DNA from: Hymenopellis radicata
Taxonomy: Eukaryota; Basidiomycota; Agaricomycetes; Agaricales; Physalacriaceae
Assembly (NCBI GenBank): GCA_015501595.1
Contig: JADNRX010000013.1
Coordinates: 186,001-250,000, forward strand
Direction: 5' to 3'
Length of the DNA: 64,000 nt
The notes below the pieces were generated by a model. The model did not search any database and was not told the origin of the DNA. It worked only from the letters and a program-made list of their open reading frames with translations. Every line of letters starts with the position of its first letter. Position 1 is the first letter of the stretch. Position numbers and translations under genes: made by a program. Of the stretch, positions 10,100 through 21,566 are shown in pieces.

Positions 10100-10504
10100 A
10101 TCAACTCCGATCCCTCAGCCAATATACGAGTAACATCGAGATTGAACGCTGCCCAACCAGTTACAACATAAATTTGAGGCATTCAACGACATCAGCAACA
10201 TACAGCTGTATTACTGGTGAGGCATCCAAACACTCGCCCCATCTTGAGAGGGCGGAACAGCCGCGGCCCGTTCTCACCAGACCACTCGTCTCCATGCCCT
10301 TCAGGATAAAATGGATAGATGACCACCATTCACGTCCATCGCCATCGGCCCAATCGAAGAAGCATGTCGAGTGCAAGCCAGACTCAGCTGCGGGATATCC
10401 CAGAGTCGTGAGCGCGCAAGTCCATTCCTTCAAGTTCGTCTTCATGTACCTCATCGCTGTCCGCTGTCCCGGGGCCAGTCAAACAAAGCTTTAACCTCCC
10501 AGAT
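9791..10504 (+). repeat. Segmental duplication copy 1 (MAK5 tail plus decayed ATPase tail)
   Basis: From GTAAGACCGAGGGTACAACT onward it is nearly identical to 12861-13157, including the MAK5 stop. Past the stop (10100-10504) it still matches 13157-13756 with gaps; the part resembling the end of the minus-strand ATPase gene is degenerate here (FDW...DSG followed by stops). Copy 1 therefore has a live MAK5 end and a dead ATPase end. Confidence 0.8.
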
Positions 10505-10801
10505 AAATACTAATAGTAATACAGTAACTCAACTTCAACGTACTAATAGTAATAGTAACGTGTGTTGCGGACTAAGTTAGGTGGTGCCAGTCGATCACCT
10601 GTCGATCACTCTTCCAAACCACCATCTTCAGCCGGGTCATTGGAGTCTCCGACGCGCCTACCAAGTCGTCTACGAGTGCGAGACTTTTTGACATCTCACA
10701 GGTCATCTAGGTGCGTATTTACGCCTTCGAAAACACATCCTTACCATTTCTTTTAGTGGCCACTTTTAACTTGCTGCAGTTCCAGTCCGTCTGCGGCCGG
10801 G

Positions 10802-12543
10802 ATGCAGCACATTACGTCCCAATGCACAAATTGTGGCACTTTCACCAAACGGAGTCTCCATCACGAAGAGGAATACCAGAGCTCTGTGCTCCTCGAGCGT
10901 CTCCGTACCACGAATTTCCCAGCGACGGACGAGGAGATCTCGCACGTCCGACACACCATCTTATCCACTGTCTCCGACGACATATCCTCCATTGATTCCA
11001 AAATCGCCTCTCTTCATGAGGTGATCAGGTCGATGGAGGAAGAGCGAGAGAGGTTGATAAACGTCCAGAAGAGGTACAGCAACCTCATTTCCTTACACCG
11101 CACTCTCCCCTTGGAAATCTGGTCGGAGATATTCCTATATATGCTTTCCAGCGCCTCCGCTCCCAACGCGTTTGACGCGTCTGGGTCCATATGGAAGCTC
11201 AGCCACGTTTGCCAGAGATGGCGAAACATCACTTTATCCCTTCATTCGTGTTGGTCGACTATGGATATTCGTTTTCCGCAAGCGGCGCAGCATGAAGGAG
11301 ATGTGCAGTGCTTGGAGGCAGTCATTCAGCGTTCCCGTCAGGGAATACTAGACGTATCTCTGAGCAACGACATATCAGATACTCAGACCTCTAATCCCTC
11401 GATCCTAAAGCGCATCTTCGACATCGTCCTGGCAGAGTCGTACCGGTAGCGAGTGTTACATCTATCAGATTGGGGAGGGGATTTAATTATGCTTTACATG
11501 TCACTTCATAATCGGCTTCCTCGCCTTGAGGCCGTGGGCCTTTATTGCGCTCCGCTCGAACTGGAGGAACACTTGGCGGCGTCTGTCTTCAAAGACTGTC
11601 CTCGTCTTACGAAATTGACTCTTGGTGGAGGTATGCTGGGCGTTGAATTTCCGTGGGATCAAATCACAGAGCTAGACCTTTCTGGTATAGACTGCGATAG
11701 TGACGAGGAGCAGCGCAGGGCATGTATGCGTTTGATTGGACAGTGTCCGTCGCTTGAGATCCTATCTATACCTTACTGGGATCCCGATGATGACGACGAC
11801 TCACTGTCCACGACGATCACCTGCTCAAATGCGCGCAAGCTCGATGCCACGTCGGTGCCCGTTGCTCTCATGCTTCCTCTTCTACGGGAGGCTTTCCTTC
11901 ATCCTGACCCTGGCACGGCTCACTTTGATTGCCTTTACCAATTTAAACAACTACTCATTCGCTCCAATGGTGTGAGCGCTCTCACTTGGCTCTCGGTTGC
12001 TATTGTGCCACTTGCCGCCTCACCGGACCGGACCCTCCATTCTCTCCTTTCGCAGACACACAGTCTCGCTTTCCTCAACCTGACTATATCCATGCAGGCG
12101 TACGGCAATCAGACGGGTGTTAGCGACCGGGAACAAGTAGTGGCGATCGTAAAATCGCTCGAGGTCGTACCGACGAAAACTGTCACCTTTCTACCCCTCC
12201 TTTCGTCTCTGGATATTCGGAAACATCATCACCGTGACCCATTGGTCCTAGTCTATTTTGGGCCGGTCGGCAACTTTGCTTCCACGCTGAAGGCGCGCTG
12301 GAAGGGGGACGATACGATTGGACTGACAAGGCTTAGGACATGCCACTTTGCTGTACAGGCACAGCATCTGAAGGATAGCATATATCGGGGCGCTGGGGCT
12401 TCATCCCACATATCTTCAGTGAAGCGGAAAGGTTCGTCTTTAACGCGCTGCTTGACGAGGGGATGGACCTCACTATACGGGTCACGTCGGATTTGGCTGC
12501 AAATGTCGGAGGCAGTAATGTGGTATTCGCAGTTTCCAGTTGA
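10802..12543 (+). pseudogene. F-box protein gene with a nonsense codon and a frameshift
   Basis: A coiled-coil segment (EVIRSMEEERERLINVQK) precedes a clear F-box (TLPLEIWSEIFLYM...KLSHVCQRWRNITLS), as in the expanded Agaricomycete F-box family. The frame meets TAG at 11447-11449 and continues unchanged afterwards (RVLHLSDWGGD), so TGG to TAG is likely. LRR-like sequence follows to about 12385, where one base must be added in the GGGG run at 12387-12390 to reach the natural end GFIPHIFSEAERFVFNAL...FAVSS, stop 12541. The unshifted frame runs to 12763 but looks unnatural. It lies between two copies of a duplicated segment. Confidence 0.75.
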
Positions 12544-12860
12544 ATTGTGTGTTTTGCTCGCAATCTCCGCCATGAACAACATACTTGAACTGATATTTAT
12601 GTCAATAAAACATATGGAGAGCAAAGAGGGATGTACCTGCGATCCAAAGACGAACATTAGCTCCCCTACGCAATACAGGGACACTCTGTCCAACGGGTCA
12701 GTCTCCATGATGCGCCAGTCCAAGGAAATCACTGTCGGGAGTCTTGTTATCATTGAACAGTGAATATCTTGAGGAATGACTGGAGGGTGTCGAATAACGT
12801 CCGCATCTCCGACCGAGTATACATTAAACGTAACGAGACATCTTGCGACGACATTACGGC

Positions 12861-13756
12861 GACCAGGTAAGACCGAGGGTACAACTAGCGGAACAGCTCG
12901 AGGAGATGACCCACAAGGCAAAGAAGGAAAGGCATGATCAAAAGTGGATGAGGGATACAGCCGAGGCGTTGGGTGTCGATTATGATGAGCAGGAGGCGGC
13001 CCAGAGTCAGTCACCCAACGTGAAGGCGAAGCTGGCTGCGTTGCTTGCTAAACCGCTCGTGCCAAGGGGCGTTTCTTCGAGGTATCCTACCGCTCAGATG
13101 GCGAATGATGTTATTAACGGCCGCACTCTCGATGGTGTTGTTGGTGTATTGAAATAATTATCAACCCCGATCCCTCAGCCAACTATATATGTACGAGTAA
13201 CATCGAGGTGCGATTACAACAGCCAGTTGAGAGGATAAGTAATACAAACAATAAAGGAAGACAACATAAATTCGAGGCATTCAATGAGTAGCAGCAAGGA
13301 CATCAGTATCGTACAGCTGTCATAGGTGAGGCATCCAAACGCTCTGCTGTGACTCATGATTTTCCTGCTGCATGGCCCCATCGCGCTCTTGAGAGGGCGG
13401 GGGGCGTTCGGGCTATCAATGCACGGCACATTAGATAGTCTGACCGGAGACGATGAGGCGGTGACTAAATTCCAGAAAATAGCAAGTCTTATGCTGCCAC
13501 AATGCTAGGTTTCTTCTAGCGATTTTCTAGTGGTGCCTTTCGTCCATGTTCGTACTTGAGCTCTGTTCAACTAACGAGACTATCATAACATGTCCGACTG
13601 AGTACTAGCCAACCAACTTGAGAAACATGATCATCCTCCCTCCTCATCATCATCATCGATGCCAGCCGTAACAACGTCCCAGTGCTCATCTATCTGCTCT
13701 TCAAGTTCGTCTTCATCGCTGTCCCGGGCCCAGTCAAACGAAGCTTGACCCTCCCA
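12861..13756 (+). repeat. Segmental duplication copy 2 (orphan MAK5 tail plus live ATPase tail)
   Basis: 12861-13157 repeats the MAK5 C-terminal coding region with few differences and a short in-frame deletion, but has no helicase core upstream, so it is an orphan fragment. The similarity continues through the intergenic part into the real 3' end of the minus-strand ATPase gene (to about 13756). Confidence 0.8.
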
Positions 13757-16660
13757 GAAGAACGGTTTACTGCGCTTAAGCAGGTCCAAATGCCGCGGAT
13801 CGTCTCCACGCGGGTGCTCCTCCTCAATGGACTTGGTGGAAAGCAGCCGCGTCCAGAGCGCCCGGTCATCCGGGTGGATAACACGATAAACCGTCGATGA
13901 ACAACCAGTAATGGTGATGTCGTACTGTTGCGACGCGCGCACCTTTCGTGGCAGTTTTGCAGTACTTGTCGGACTTGCGGCGGTAGGGATGGTGGTCATC
14001 AAAGGGGATGGTGGAGGGGCGGCCTTGGTGGGCCGAGCGCCCAGCTGCATCGTTAGAAAGATGTAGGGCTTAACATCCCCACCAGCATCTGCGAAAAGCT
14101 TGCGCTTGAGACGCGTTACTCTGGGAGCGGCTACGTTCTTGTCTTGTATGACAAGTGCGCTGACATTTTTCCGCCCAAGTTGCCGCTCCTTGTCGCATAT
14201 GATGGGAATGACTTGGTCGATCCCCTCCCTGTTGTCGCAGCACTGCCAAGCAATGCCCCGTGCAGCAGCCTTCCATAAAGCTCTCGTCGATACACAGCTC
14301 GCGTCACCCATCTTTGCCCAATGGGTGAAGTGCACGTAGCTATCTTTGAACGCCTCGCGCAACGGAGCACCACCGCCTTTAGGATACGAGTCGAGAACGA
14401 CATCGTGAAATTGGGGATGGATGAGAGCTTCCAAGAAGGCAATTAACGGAATAGGTCGTGAAAATTGGATGTTTTCAGCTCGAAGATCGGGTGAGGGAGG
14501 CGGCAGACTGTTCACAGCGACATCATGGGCGAGGTTGCATAGCACCCGTGCAGCAAGTTCACCGCGCTCGCCTTTGCTGACAAGCGGGTTGAGCTTGCTG
14601 GCGAGAAAGCTGAGTTGTTCTCGACCTTCGGGGAGGAGTTGGGCAGCCGCTTCAGCCAGAATTGGCTCAGAGGGTGTGCCCGTCCGCATGTAGAGCCGAT
14701 GCGATGGGATAGAATGGACCACCCGCATGTGTGAAGCGACTTGACGGAACTCCTGCTCACAGAGAGCCTGATATGCGGCCTCGGTTAGGCCACAAGGCCT
14801 ACGATCGGGCTCAAAGGTGAGCAAATGGCGCATACTCAGCGCCGCAAACATGGAGTCATCTTTCGGGATTTTGAGGTTGTCGCTCCCATGAAGCTTCACT
14901 TGGGCAAACGAAACCAGATTTCGACGAACATCCAGGCTGCCAGATTCGTACCGGGTCATCCACCTATAGACCAGAATCAGCATCTGAAAAGCAAGTGCGA
15001 AACATGCTTACAATGGACGCCCAAATGAGCATAGGAACTCTAATCTGCAGACGTCATCTAAAGTCCGCGTATCTTCAAGAATAGTCGATGTGTGAACATC
15101 GAATGGAAACGTTGTGTACAGATCCAACTCTTCTGCTTTCAGAACCATTACGCGTTTCGATGGGTCGTCGGCAGGAGCCGGTGCAGGGCGCCGAGGATGT
15201 GAGATTGTTGATATGAAAACGGTGAACAACCGTTTTGTGGAAGGTGTCCGGTCGCGGAGGTCGCGGAGGACGCTGCACAGAACGTGCAATGTTGATAGGC
15301 TATCCCCCGCCTGGTCCAGCGTATGACATTCATCGATGGTGAGAAGTATGACATCGTCATACATGGGGAGATTTGCTGCCGAAGCGAATGAGTCGATAGC
15401 AGTTACAACACCACGCAGAAGCACAGTATATGGAGATTGAGCTTCATCTTGCGGGTTCGCCATCGGCACAGCCGTATTCTGTGCAACATCAGCCAAGGAA
15501 GGAGGGGCAGAAAATGGATCTACACACCATATACACTTGAGCCTGCTTCGCAGCTTGAGCGTCAAAGGCTGATCTCTGATCATCCAACCGTGTTCTGAAT
15601 GCCTCTGGTTCAAGTTTGTCAGTTCCCAAAACTGAGGCGGCGGCAGTGAAGATGCCGCGAAGAAATGCTGCACAGTACAGCCTTTTCCTCATCTCACCCC
15701 AATCCTCGGCCTTCCCAATAAACCGGCACAAGGCTGGGTCACGGTTTGGGAATCCAGTCCCTAGCTCAGGATCATTAGTAAACCTCTGAGGCAATTGTTA
15801 ACCCAGCTTGCCTGCTTCTTCCCGCAGATTGATATATACGGAGAATAGACTTTTTCCGACCTCGTACACCGTACGCGACTTCCCCGCTCCCGAGCTTTGA
15901 ATGACTGTGAGAATGTTGGCTTTCTCTTTTTCTTTAACGATGGTGTCTTTCAAGACCTCTGCGTATGAGCCATTGAAACTCGATTTCCAGGCCTTTTCCG
16001 TGGCTAAATTGATGCACATAAGTCAAGGAATTGTCGCAACTGGTTGAACACTCACCGAGCACTAAACAAGTATTAGGCAATGTTTAACAATTGAGACAGT
16101 TCAAGTTCGCACCTTGATTACGAATGGCCCTAGAGATTCTTTCGTGGTATTCTGATGCCCAGGTCCTGAAGAAGCATTGAGATTAGCCACTAAAAGGCGA
16201 AGCCGGGCAAGGTACCCTACCCTTTTGAAAGAAGACTAGTGATACAGAATTAAGATGGCAATACTCATAGTAGTCAACGAGACGCACTTGAAGAAGTTAT
16301 CTGGCTGAACGAGCGCTCCTTCCACGCCTCTTCCAACGCCGGTCTGAGAAACGCGTTCTCTTTGAGTAGTCGGGCAGCGTCTGCGTGATGAGCGACACAA
16401 TATGCCGGCGGGTGTTGTAGATTTTGGTACAAAACGTAATATTCGCCAATTATAATGTCGAAGAGGGAAAACATCTCGTCCGTGTCAAATGGATTGTCCT
16501 CGCGTTGGACATCCATTTTCATTGCAATGTATTGATCCAATCTGTCCGAACGTTCTTTGGGTGCCGAGTCGTCCTGACATAAACGAGCTTTCTTGGATGA
16601 TGTCGAGGACAGCAGGTCGTCATCGTGAGGTCGTTTTTGCCCTTCGCCAGGTGAGGTCAT
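13631..16660 (-). CDS. Large P-loop ATPase of unknown function
   Basis: A multi-exon minus-strand gene. Exon 1 starts at 16660 (MTSPGEGQKRPHDDD), with a basic/acidic disordered start. A short exon near 16130-16165 reads TWASEYHERISRAIRNQ. Walker A is QSSGAGKSRTVYEVG (about 15870-15910) followed by VYINLREE; Walker B is VILLTIDECHTLD (about 15310-15350). A GC-AG intron (15761-15811) joins NLREEAG to TGFPNRDPALC, and a GT-AG intron joins QVYM to NTAVPMANP. The last exon (13631 to about 14970) ends in an acidic tail (DSDEDELEEQ, IDDDDEEGG). The type is common in Agaricomycetes and related in style to CRN/RHS NTPases. Role unknown. The 3' end is part of the segmental duplication. Confidence 0.6.
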
Positions 16661-16738
16661 GGTGAGGTGAAGACATTCAGGTCCGTAAGACCCTCCACCT
16701 AAAGGTTTGGGAATTTAAACTCCGACGCTGGCTAACGC

Positions 16739-17224
16739 TCACGTGGCCGCGGACTTGCTGGCCTCCGTCCTCACTTTGGGGACAGATTTGGAAGGAAAGA
16801 AAGCATGGGACTGATACATCAGTTGGAGAGATTCACTCACGTCCGCGACTTGGATGATCTTCCGGAGCGCGCCACACATACCCTCGAGAACGTCTGAAAA
16901 GAGAGGTTTGCGAAGCTCTTTGCTAGGCTGAGCCACCATGTGCGCATCGCGTTTTTGGAATGACAGCCTTCGACATCCAGCTCCGTCTATGATTGGCAGC
17001 ACACAGTCAGTTCTATACAATGGAAACTTGTAACTCATCTACATAACACCTCTGGACTTGACACTTTCCGAGCACGGATACCCCTTACAGTGTGGCTCCA
17101 AACGTCCACGGAACACTCTAGGGACCGCAGCCAAGTAATCTAGCGAGAGGCTATGCCTACCATGACCAATGTCATGACATACCGCGCCAACGGCGGGTAG
17201 ACTGGCAAACGTGTTATTCATCAT
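16739..17224 (-). other. Two abutting minus-strand open frames of unknown nature
   Basis: Frames of 99 aa (16739-17038) and 61 aa (17039-17224) lie directly behind one another upstream of the ATPase gene. The first has protein-like stretches (LEGMCGALRKIIQVADVSES), the second an isolated AVCHDIGHG. Neither gives a recognised domain. They could be a decayed small gene. Confidence 0.2.
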
Positions 17225-17315
17225 CCACAGCTGAGCACGCGAAATGACCCACCTAGGCTACGAACACACACAGTTCTTAGGATCGTGAAAACAGAGAGTG
17301 TTGTCCATGTAGCTG

Positions 17316-18457
17316 TTACATTTTGAGGAATACCTTTTCCTTGCTCTCCACAATCTCCTTTACAACGTCATGTCCATCTATACTCACCTCCTTTCCCCCA
17401 GGCTCTCGCAGACCCATCTCGGCCACGGTTCGTATCATCTCCTCGCGTTCCTGTCTGCTATGCGTCTCGTACCACCTGTGCATCCAGAACCCTTTCGCTT
17501 CCAACCCTTTGAATATGAAGAGCGAAGTGGGAAACGAGAGCGGCTCAAGGGACATGGCTCCGTACGAAACCAGCCGAGGCGCTTGTCCAAGAAGCTTCGC
17601 CATGGCAGTCGTATACGGACCCGAAAGCGCGTTTAGCATAAGTTTAATATTCTAAACACCCATCAGGAAAAGAATCAGATAAAGGAATCACCTCACCTTT
17701 GCCTTGATCATCTTAGCCACCTCCCCGGCCTTGACATCCAAATCCTTATACTCACAGACCTCATCCGCGCCCAAATCCCTGAGACGCTCCTCCACTGTGC
17801 CCGCTCCCCAGCCCGGCACGTCCACCTTTTTACCCTTGTCCCGCACAAAATTGGCCGACTTGATGCCGAGATGGCGGGCGACCTGCACGACGGACTCGCC
17901 TACGCCCGAGTTGGCGCAGTTCTGCATTACCCAGCCGTCTGACGGGTTGTCCAGCAGCATGCGGATCGCCGTGGGCGGGTTCACGCTCGCCGCCGCGGCG
18001 CGCTTCAAGCTCCAGTCCCGAGGCACCTTGACGAGGTCATCGGACGCGATGTTGGCGCGGGCGCGCCATGTCCCGAGCTGTGGTGTGCATGGGATAACGC
18101 GGTCGCCTACTTTCAGGTTTGTTTCTCCGTCTATTCCATGAATCAGTTTTGGTTTTGAGTAGGGTGATATGTGGGGACATCACCAGAGACATTGACGACC
18201 TCAGCTACGCCTTCGTTGCCCCCGATCCACGACTCGTTGAGATTGGTACGAGCTTTGACGGGGTATACGCCTTGGATGACGTTGATGTCGGCGGGGTTAA
18301 CGGGACTTCTGAGGAATTTGACATTGACGGTGTTGGGCGGCGGCGGTGGGAGAGCGGGGAGGGTGACTAGGCGGAGAACTTGTGATGGTGGGCCGTGCGA
18401 CGCGTAGGTCAAAGCACGGTAGGCCATGGTGGTGAAGAACAAGATCGACCGTGGCAA
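17316..18457 (-). CDS. ETR1: Mitochondrial trans-2-enoyl-CoA/ACP reductase (MECR/Etr1)
   Basis: Medium-chain reductase family enzyme that performs the NADPH-dependent last step of mitochondrial type II fatty acid synthesis. The start at 18457 (PRSILFFTTMAYRALTY) gives a short presequence. SPVNPADINVIQGVYP contains the tyrosine that is catalytic in this family, and NCANSGVGESVVQVARHLG is the cofactor-binding loop. The C-terminal exon has APRLVSYGAMSLEP and ends VESKEKVFLKM. Three exons with short introns (about 18121-18180 and 17640-17700) are consistent; all frames join. Confidence 0.9.
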
Positions 18458-18941
18458 AGAGATCTGCCGGCGGCATCTTCCCGGCCTTCCTCTTCCCGCG
18501 TTCCCAAGCGCGTCCGATTTGCATGAAGGCGAAGCTAACTTGAAGCTTCAAGTGATAACAAGGCTACACTGAACTTGCTAACCCTGAAAGAGCGGGTTAA
18601 AAAGTTGCATTGTACAGATAGTTTTTAATGATAGTCTCAGGCTATCCGGACAACACTGATCCCGGAATATTGTTGCATCTCGTATGCGGCGCAGTGACAA
18701 GACTAAGGTAAGGTGCTTTCAAAGAATATAGATGGTGAGTTGTGTTGTGATCAATGATACTTTGACTACGGTGGCGTGGGAGCCGAGTAAACAAAACAGG
18801 GCCAAAACGTGCACTGATATCGTCCCCCTTTTGTCACTTGCCAGTCACTGCAAGGTCACGAATTGTCACTGTAGCGCCCCGCGAGCGAAACGGGCTCGTC
18901 ACGACGTAGTCACAGGCAGGTCCCTTGTCCCGACGACGACG
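18458..18941. promoter_or_regulatory. Divergent intergenic region, ETR1 / basic-region gene
   Basis: About 480 bp between divergent genes. I see no clear core elements and no alternative gene. Confidence 0.35.
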
Positions 18942-19817
18942 ATGAGCACTAAAAGCGCGCACCAGCACTACACACCCATCCAGCCGCCACTCTCAGTCTA
19001 TGGAGGTGCCCGCCATACCACTTTCACCCGCAGAAATACGCCGCCGCGCACGAGAGAACGAGACCCCATCCCAGCGCATCAAGCGAGAAAAGGCCGCAGA
19101 GCGCCAGCGCCGCAAGCGAGAGCGGGATAGGGCCGGCCTGTTCCCATCCCAGACCCAAGCCAACAACAACAACAACAACATGCACGATAACACTGATATG
19201 GCCGGCCAGTCCCAAGATCAGTATGGAATGCTCACACCCAGAGGAAGAAGCTCGCAGAGACCGCGTGCGCGCCGCAGCGAGAGAGCGACAACGGAAACAC
19301 CGCGCCCTCGTCAAATCCCGAAAGATGCGGGACATGGGCACAGGAGATGACTATAACGGCGGCGGTGGAACCGGTGGTGCCTCTTCTGAAAGCCAGAACA
19401 CGCCATCGGAGGAGCAGACCCAATACCACCAAGTCCTTGCCGAGCTCAGCGGCCCCCATCCCGAGTTCCAGCCGCCTCCCCGCCCACTGGTCCCACTATC
19501 ACCAACGGCGGACAGACGTTTGCCACCACCCTCCTCCTTTCCTTTCCTGCTCTCCGATGCTCAAGACTCATCTCCTTCGCACACTCAACATGACCAACGA
19601 CGAGCTCACCAGTTTCGAGCCAATTATTGCAGAGGCTTGGGAGCGATGGAATATCGCTCGTCAGGGTGGCTTTCCCCCGACGCTAGAGACGACTATGGAG
19701 GGTCTCTTTCAACAGGGCGGCGGCGAGGATTTTAGGGCCCGCTTCCATCGCCCGTTGGTGGCCCCTACGCCTTTCCAGCAGCAGGAGATAGATCCTAGCT
19801 TGAAGCCTTCAGAGTAA
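18942..19817 (+). CDS. Basic-region protein of unknown function
   Basis: The first convincing coding segment (from 19000) reads SPAEIRRRARENETPSQRIK then AAERQRRKRERDRAG, a strongly basic, helix-prone stretch like the DNA-contacting half of a bZIP but without a visible leucine zipper. A poly-Asn run coded by (AAC)n follows. At 19237-19239 one C must be dropped for QYGMLTP to continue as EEEARRDRVRAAARERQRK, a second basic repeat. The C-terminal exon, in a third frame, reads LKTHLLRTLNMTNDELTSF...PSLKPSE, stop 19815-19817. An intron probably separates the last two parts. The start is uncertain (18942 or 19000). DNA or RNA binding is only inferred from composition. Confidence 0.45.
19162..19180 (+). 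repeat. (AAC)n microsatellite
   Basis: About six AAC units coding for a poly-asparagine run in the basic-region protein. Confidence 0.8.
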
Positions 19818-19870
19818 TCATGGACTGTTATTTTCTTTTGTACCACGTATTATGCAATGGGATATGTTAA

Positions 19871-21566
19871 CTACGCAAGATTGTACTGAGGGTACGGTTT
19901 TCTCCTATCAATCACCAATGGTGATCCCTCCAAAGACCTCAACAACCCATTCCACACAAAGTTCCGAGGATTCCCATTCGAATCAGTATACTTTGAGAGG
20001 AACAGCGCGTCATTCCCATCTAGACCCATTGTCAGCTTCCTTTGACGCGCGTAAAATAAAAAAAAAGACGCACCAGCAAATAATGCATTCCTCCCCATCC
20101 AGATCTCGAAAAGCCCCGCAGCCTCAGTGGGTGTCATACCAGTGGGAATATGCAGAGGCAAGATACCCTTGAGATACTCCTGCATGGGTTTGTGGTGCTT
20201 ATCATACGGGCTTGCCCACCGCTCCGCGTCAAGATCCAGTGCGAGGTACACGTCGTTGGAAATCGGAAACTGGGAATTGGTCGTGGTGAGAGCTCCGAAA
20301 ACAGCTCCTCTTCCCTGTAAACCATTAGCCTACACCAAACCCATGAGTGAACAAACAACTCACGAAACTACGTTGACCGCTGGCAAACTGCATAAGAAGG
20401 CGCGGCATGCTCAGGTGGTATGACTGGATGGCCGTAAAATGAGGATCCAAATACAGCGTTCGCGCAAAGAGCGCTTGAAAGTCGTCTATCGCCAAGAGCA
20501 CGGGATGTTGTTCCTGCGCTTGCAACTCGGTCATCAACGCGTCCAGCACCAACGGCGCATCGGCAGAGTCATTGAGGCCTTCTTGGATGAGGTCTGGGAG
20601 CGGCGAGCCAGCTGGGATTGTGAGGGGTTTCTCAGTCGGTGGTACCGAGGCTGCTCTACCAAGGTCGTAGGTCTGGAGCGACGACAGCGTGGACAGCTGC
20701 GCCTCATTGACGGTGAGAATGCGCTGGAGCGTCTGGTACGCAAACTCGGGCTGGAGGTACGTGCGCGTGCGCAGGTCGTAGGTGTGGGGTGTGGTCGAGT
20801 TGACCGTGGCAAAGGCGCGCGGGATGGAGATGACGATCCATTTCTGCGCGTAACAGTGCTGGATGGTCTGCTGCAGGAGATGCGATTTTCCCGCGCCGGT
20901 GTCGCCCGCTGGGAAACGTCTCAGTCAGCATATTATGTCGATAGTGCACGTACTGTAGCAGACGCGCGTGGCGGAGCTGGGTTTGTCTTTGGCGAATTCG
21001 ACCACTTTGGCCATGTCTAGCGTCGCTTGTCTTATAATCGTCGTTGGTTGGGATAGTATGCGGTTCTGTCGAGTAAATGCATTGAAAACACGAGCATGCT
21101 TAAAACATACCTCCAGTAACGAAGGCTTGGGGGTCCCAAAAGCCACAAACGGATGCGTCTTGTGCACGGGAATCACAGTGGGCTTTCCAATCATACTGCT
21201 GTCAAAGAGATCCGCGGAGAATTCAGGAAACACGGGCGGGACATGGTCGGTGGCTTTCTGGATAGTTGGCCCGAGCATACTCTCGGGCATTCTGTGAAAT
21301 ATCTAACCGAAAAAAAGAATGTCAACTTGACTAATGCAAAAGGGTAGATACTACGCACGCCCTTGGTATGCTCTCTTTTGTATTTCTTCCACACCTTCTC
21401 CTTCTTGTTCGTCTTCCACGACGGCACACCTACATAAGCGTTAGACGGAGGCTGTAGGAAGCGCGGGCGACGCACCTGAAGTGGTAGTATTATGGCGCGT
21501 CTGCACGACGGCCAGCGCATGCTGTATGAGTGGGCGGCACGGCGGCGGGCCAACGCGCGCCAGCAT
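19871..21566 (-). CDS. RSM23: Mitochondrial small-subunit ribosomal protein mS29 (DAP3/Rsm23)
   Basis: mS29 is a GTP-binding protein of the mitoribosomal small-subunit head. The start at 21566 gives a short presequence (MLARVGPPPCRPLIQHA) that splices at gtgcgt to GVPSWKTNKKEKVWKKYK. The P-loop exon has GKSHLLQQTIQHCYAQKW. A later exon has VLDALMTELQAQEQHPVLLA and IDDFQALF, the Walker B-like strand. The end reads GLFEIWMGRNALFA followed by an intron and DALFLSKYTDSNGNPRNF, stop 19871-19873. Five or more exons. Divergent from PRE1. Confidence 0.88.

Noticed and set aside
15795..15800. In-frame TAA in the large ATPase gene
   Set aside because: A GC-AG intron (15761-15811) with a good branch-like word removes it and joins NLREEAG to TGFPNRDP in frame.
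17039..17224. HD-domain-like HDIGH word
   Set aside because: A single isolated match in a 61-aa frame with no other HD-domain features.
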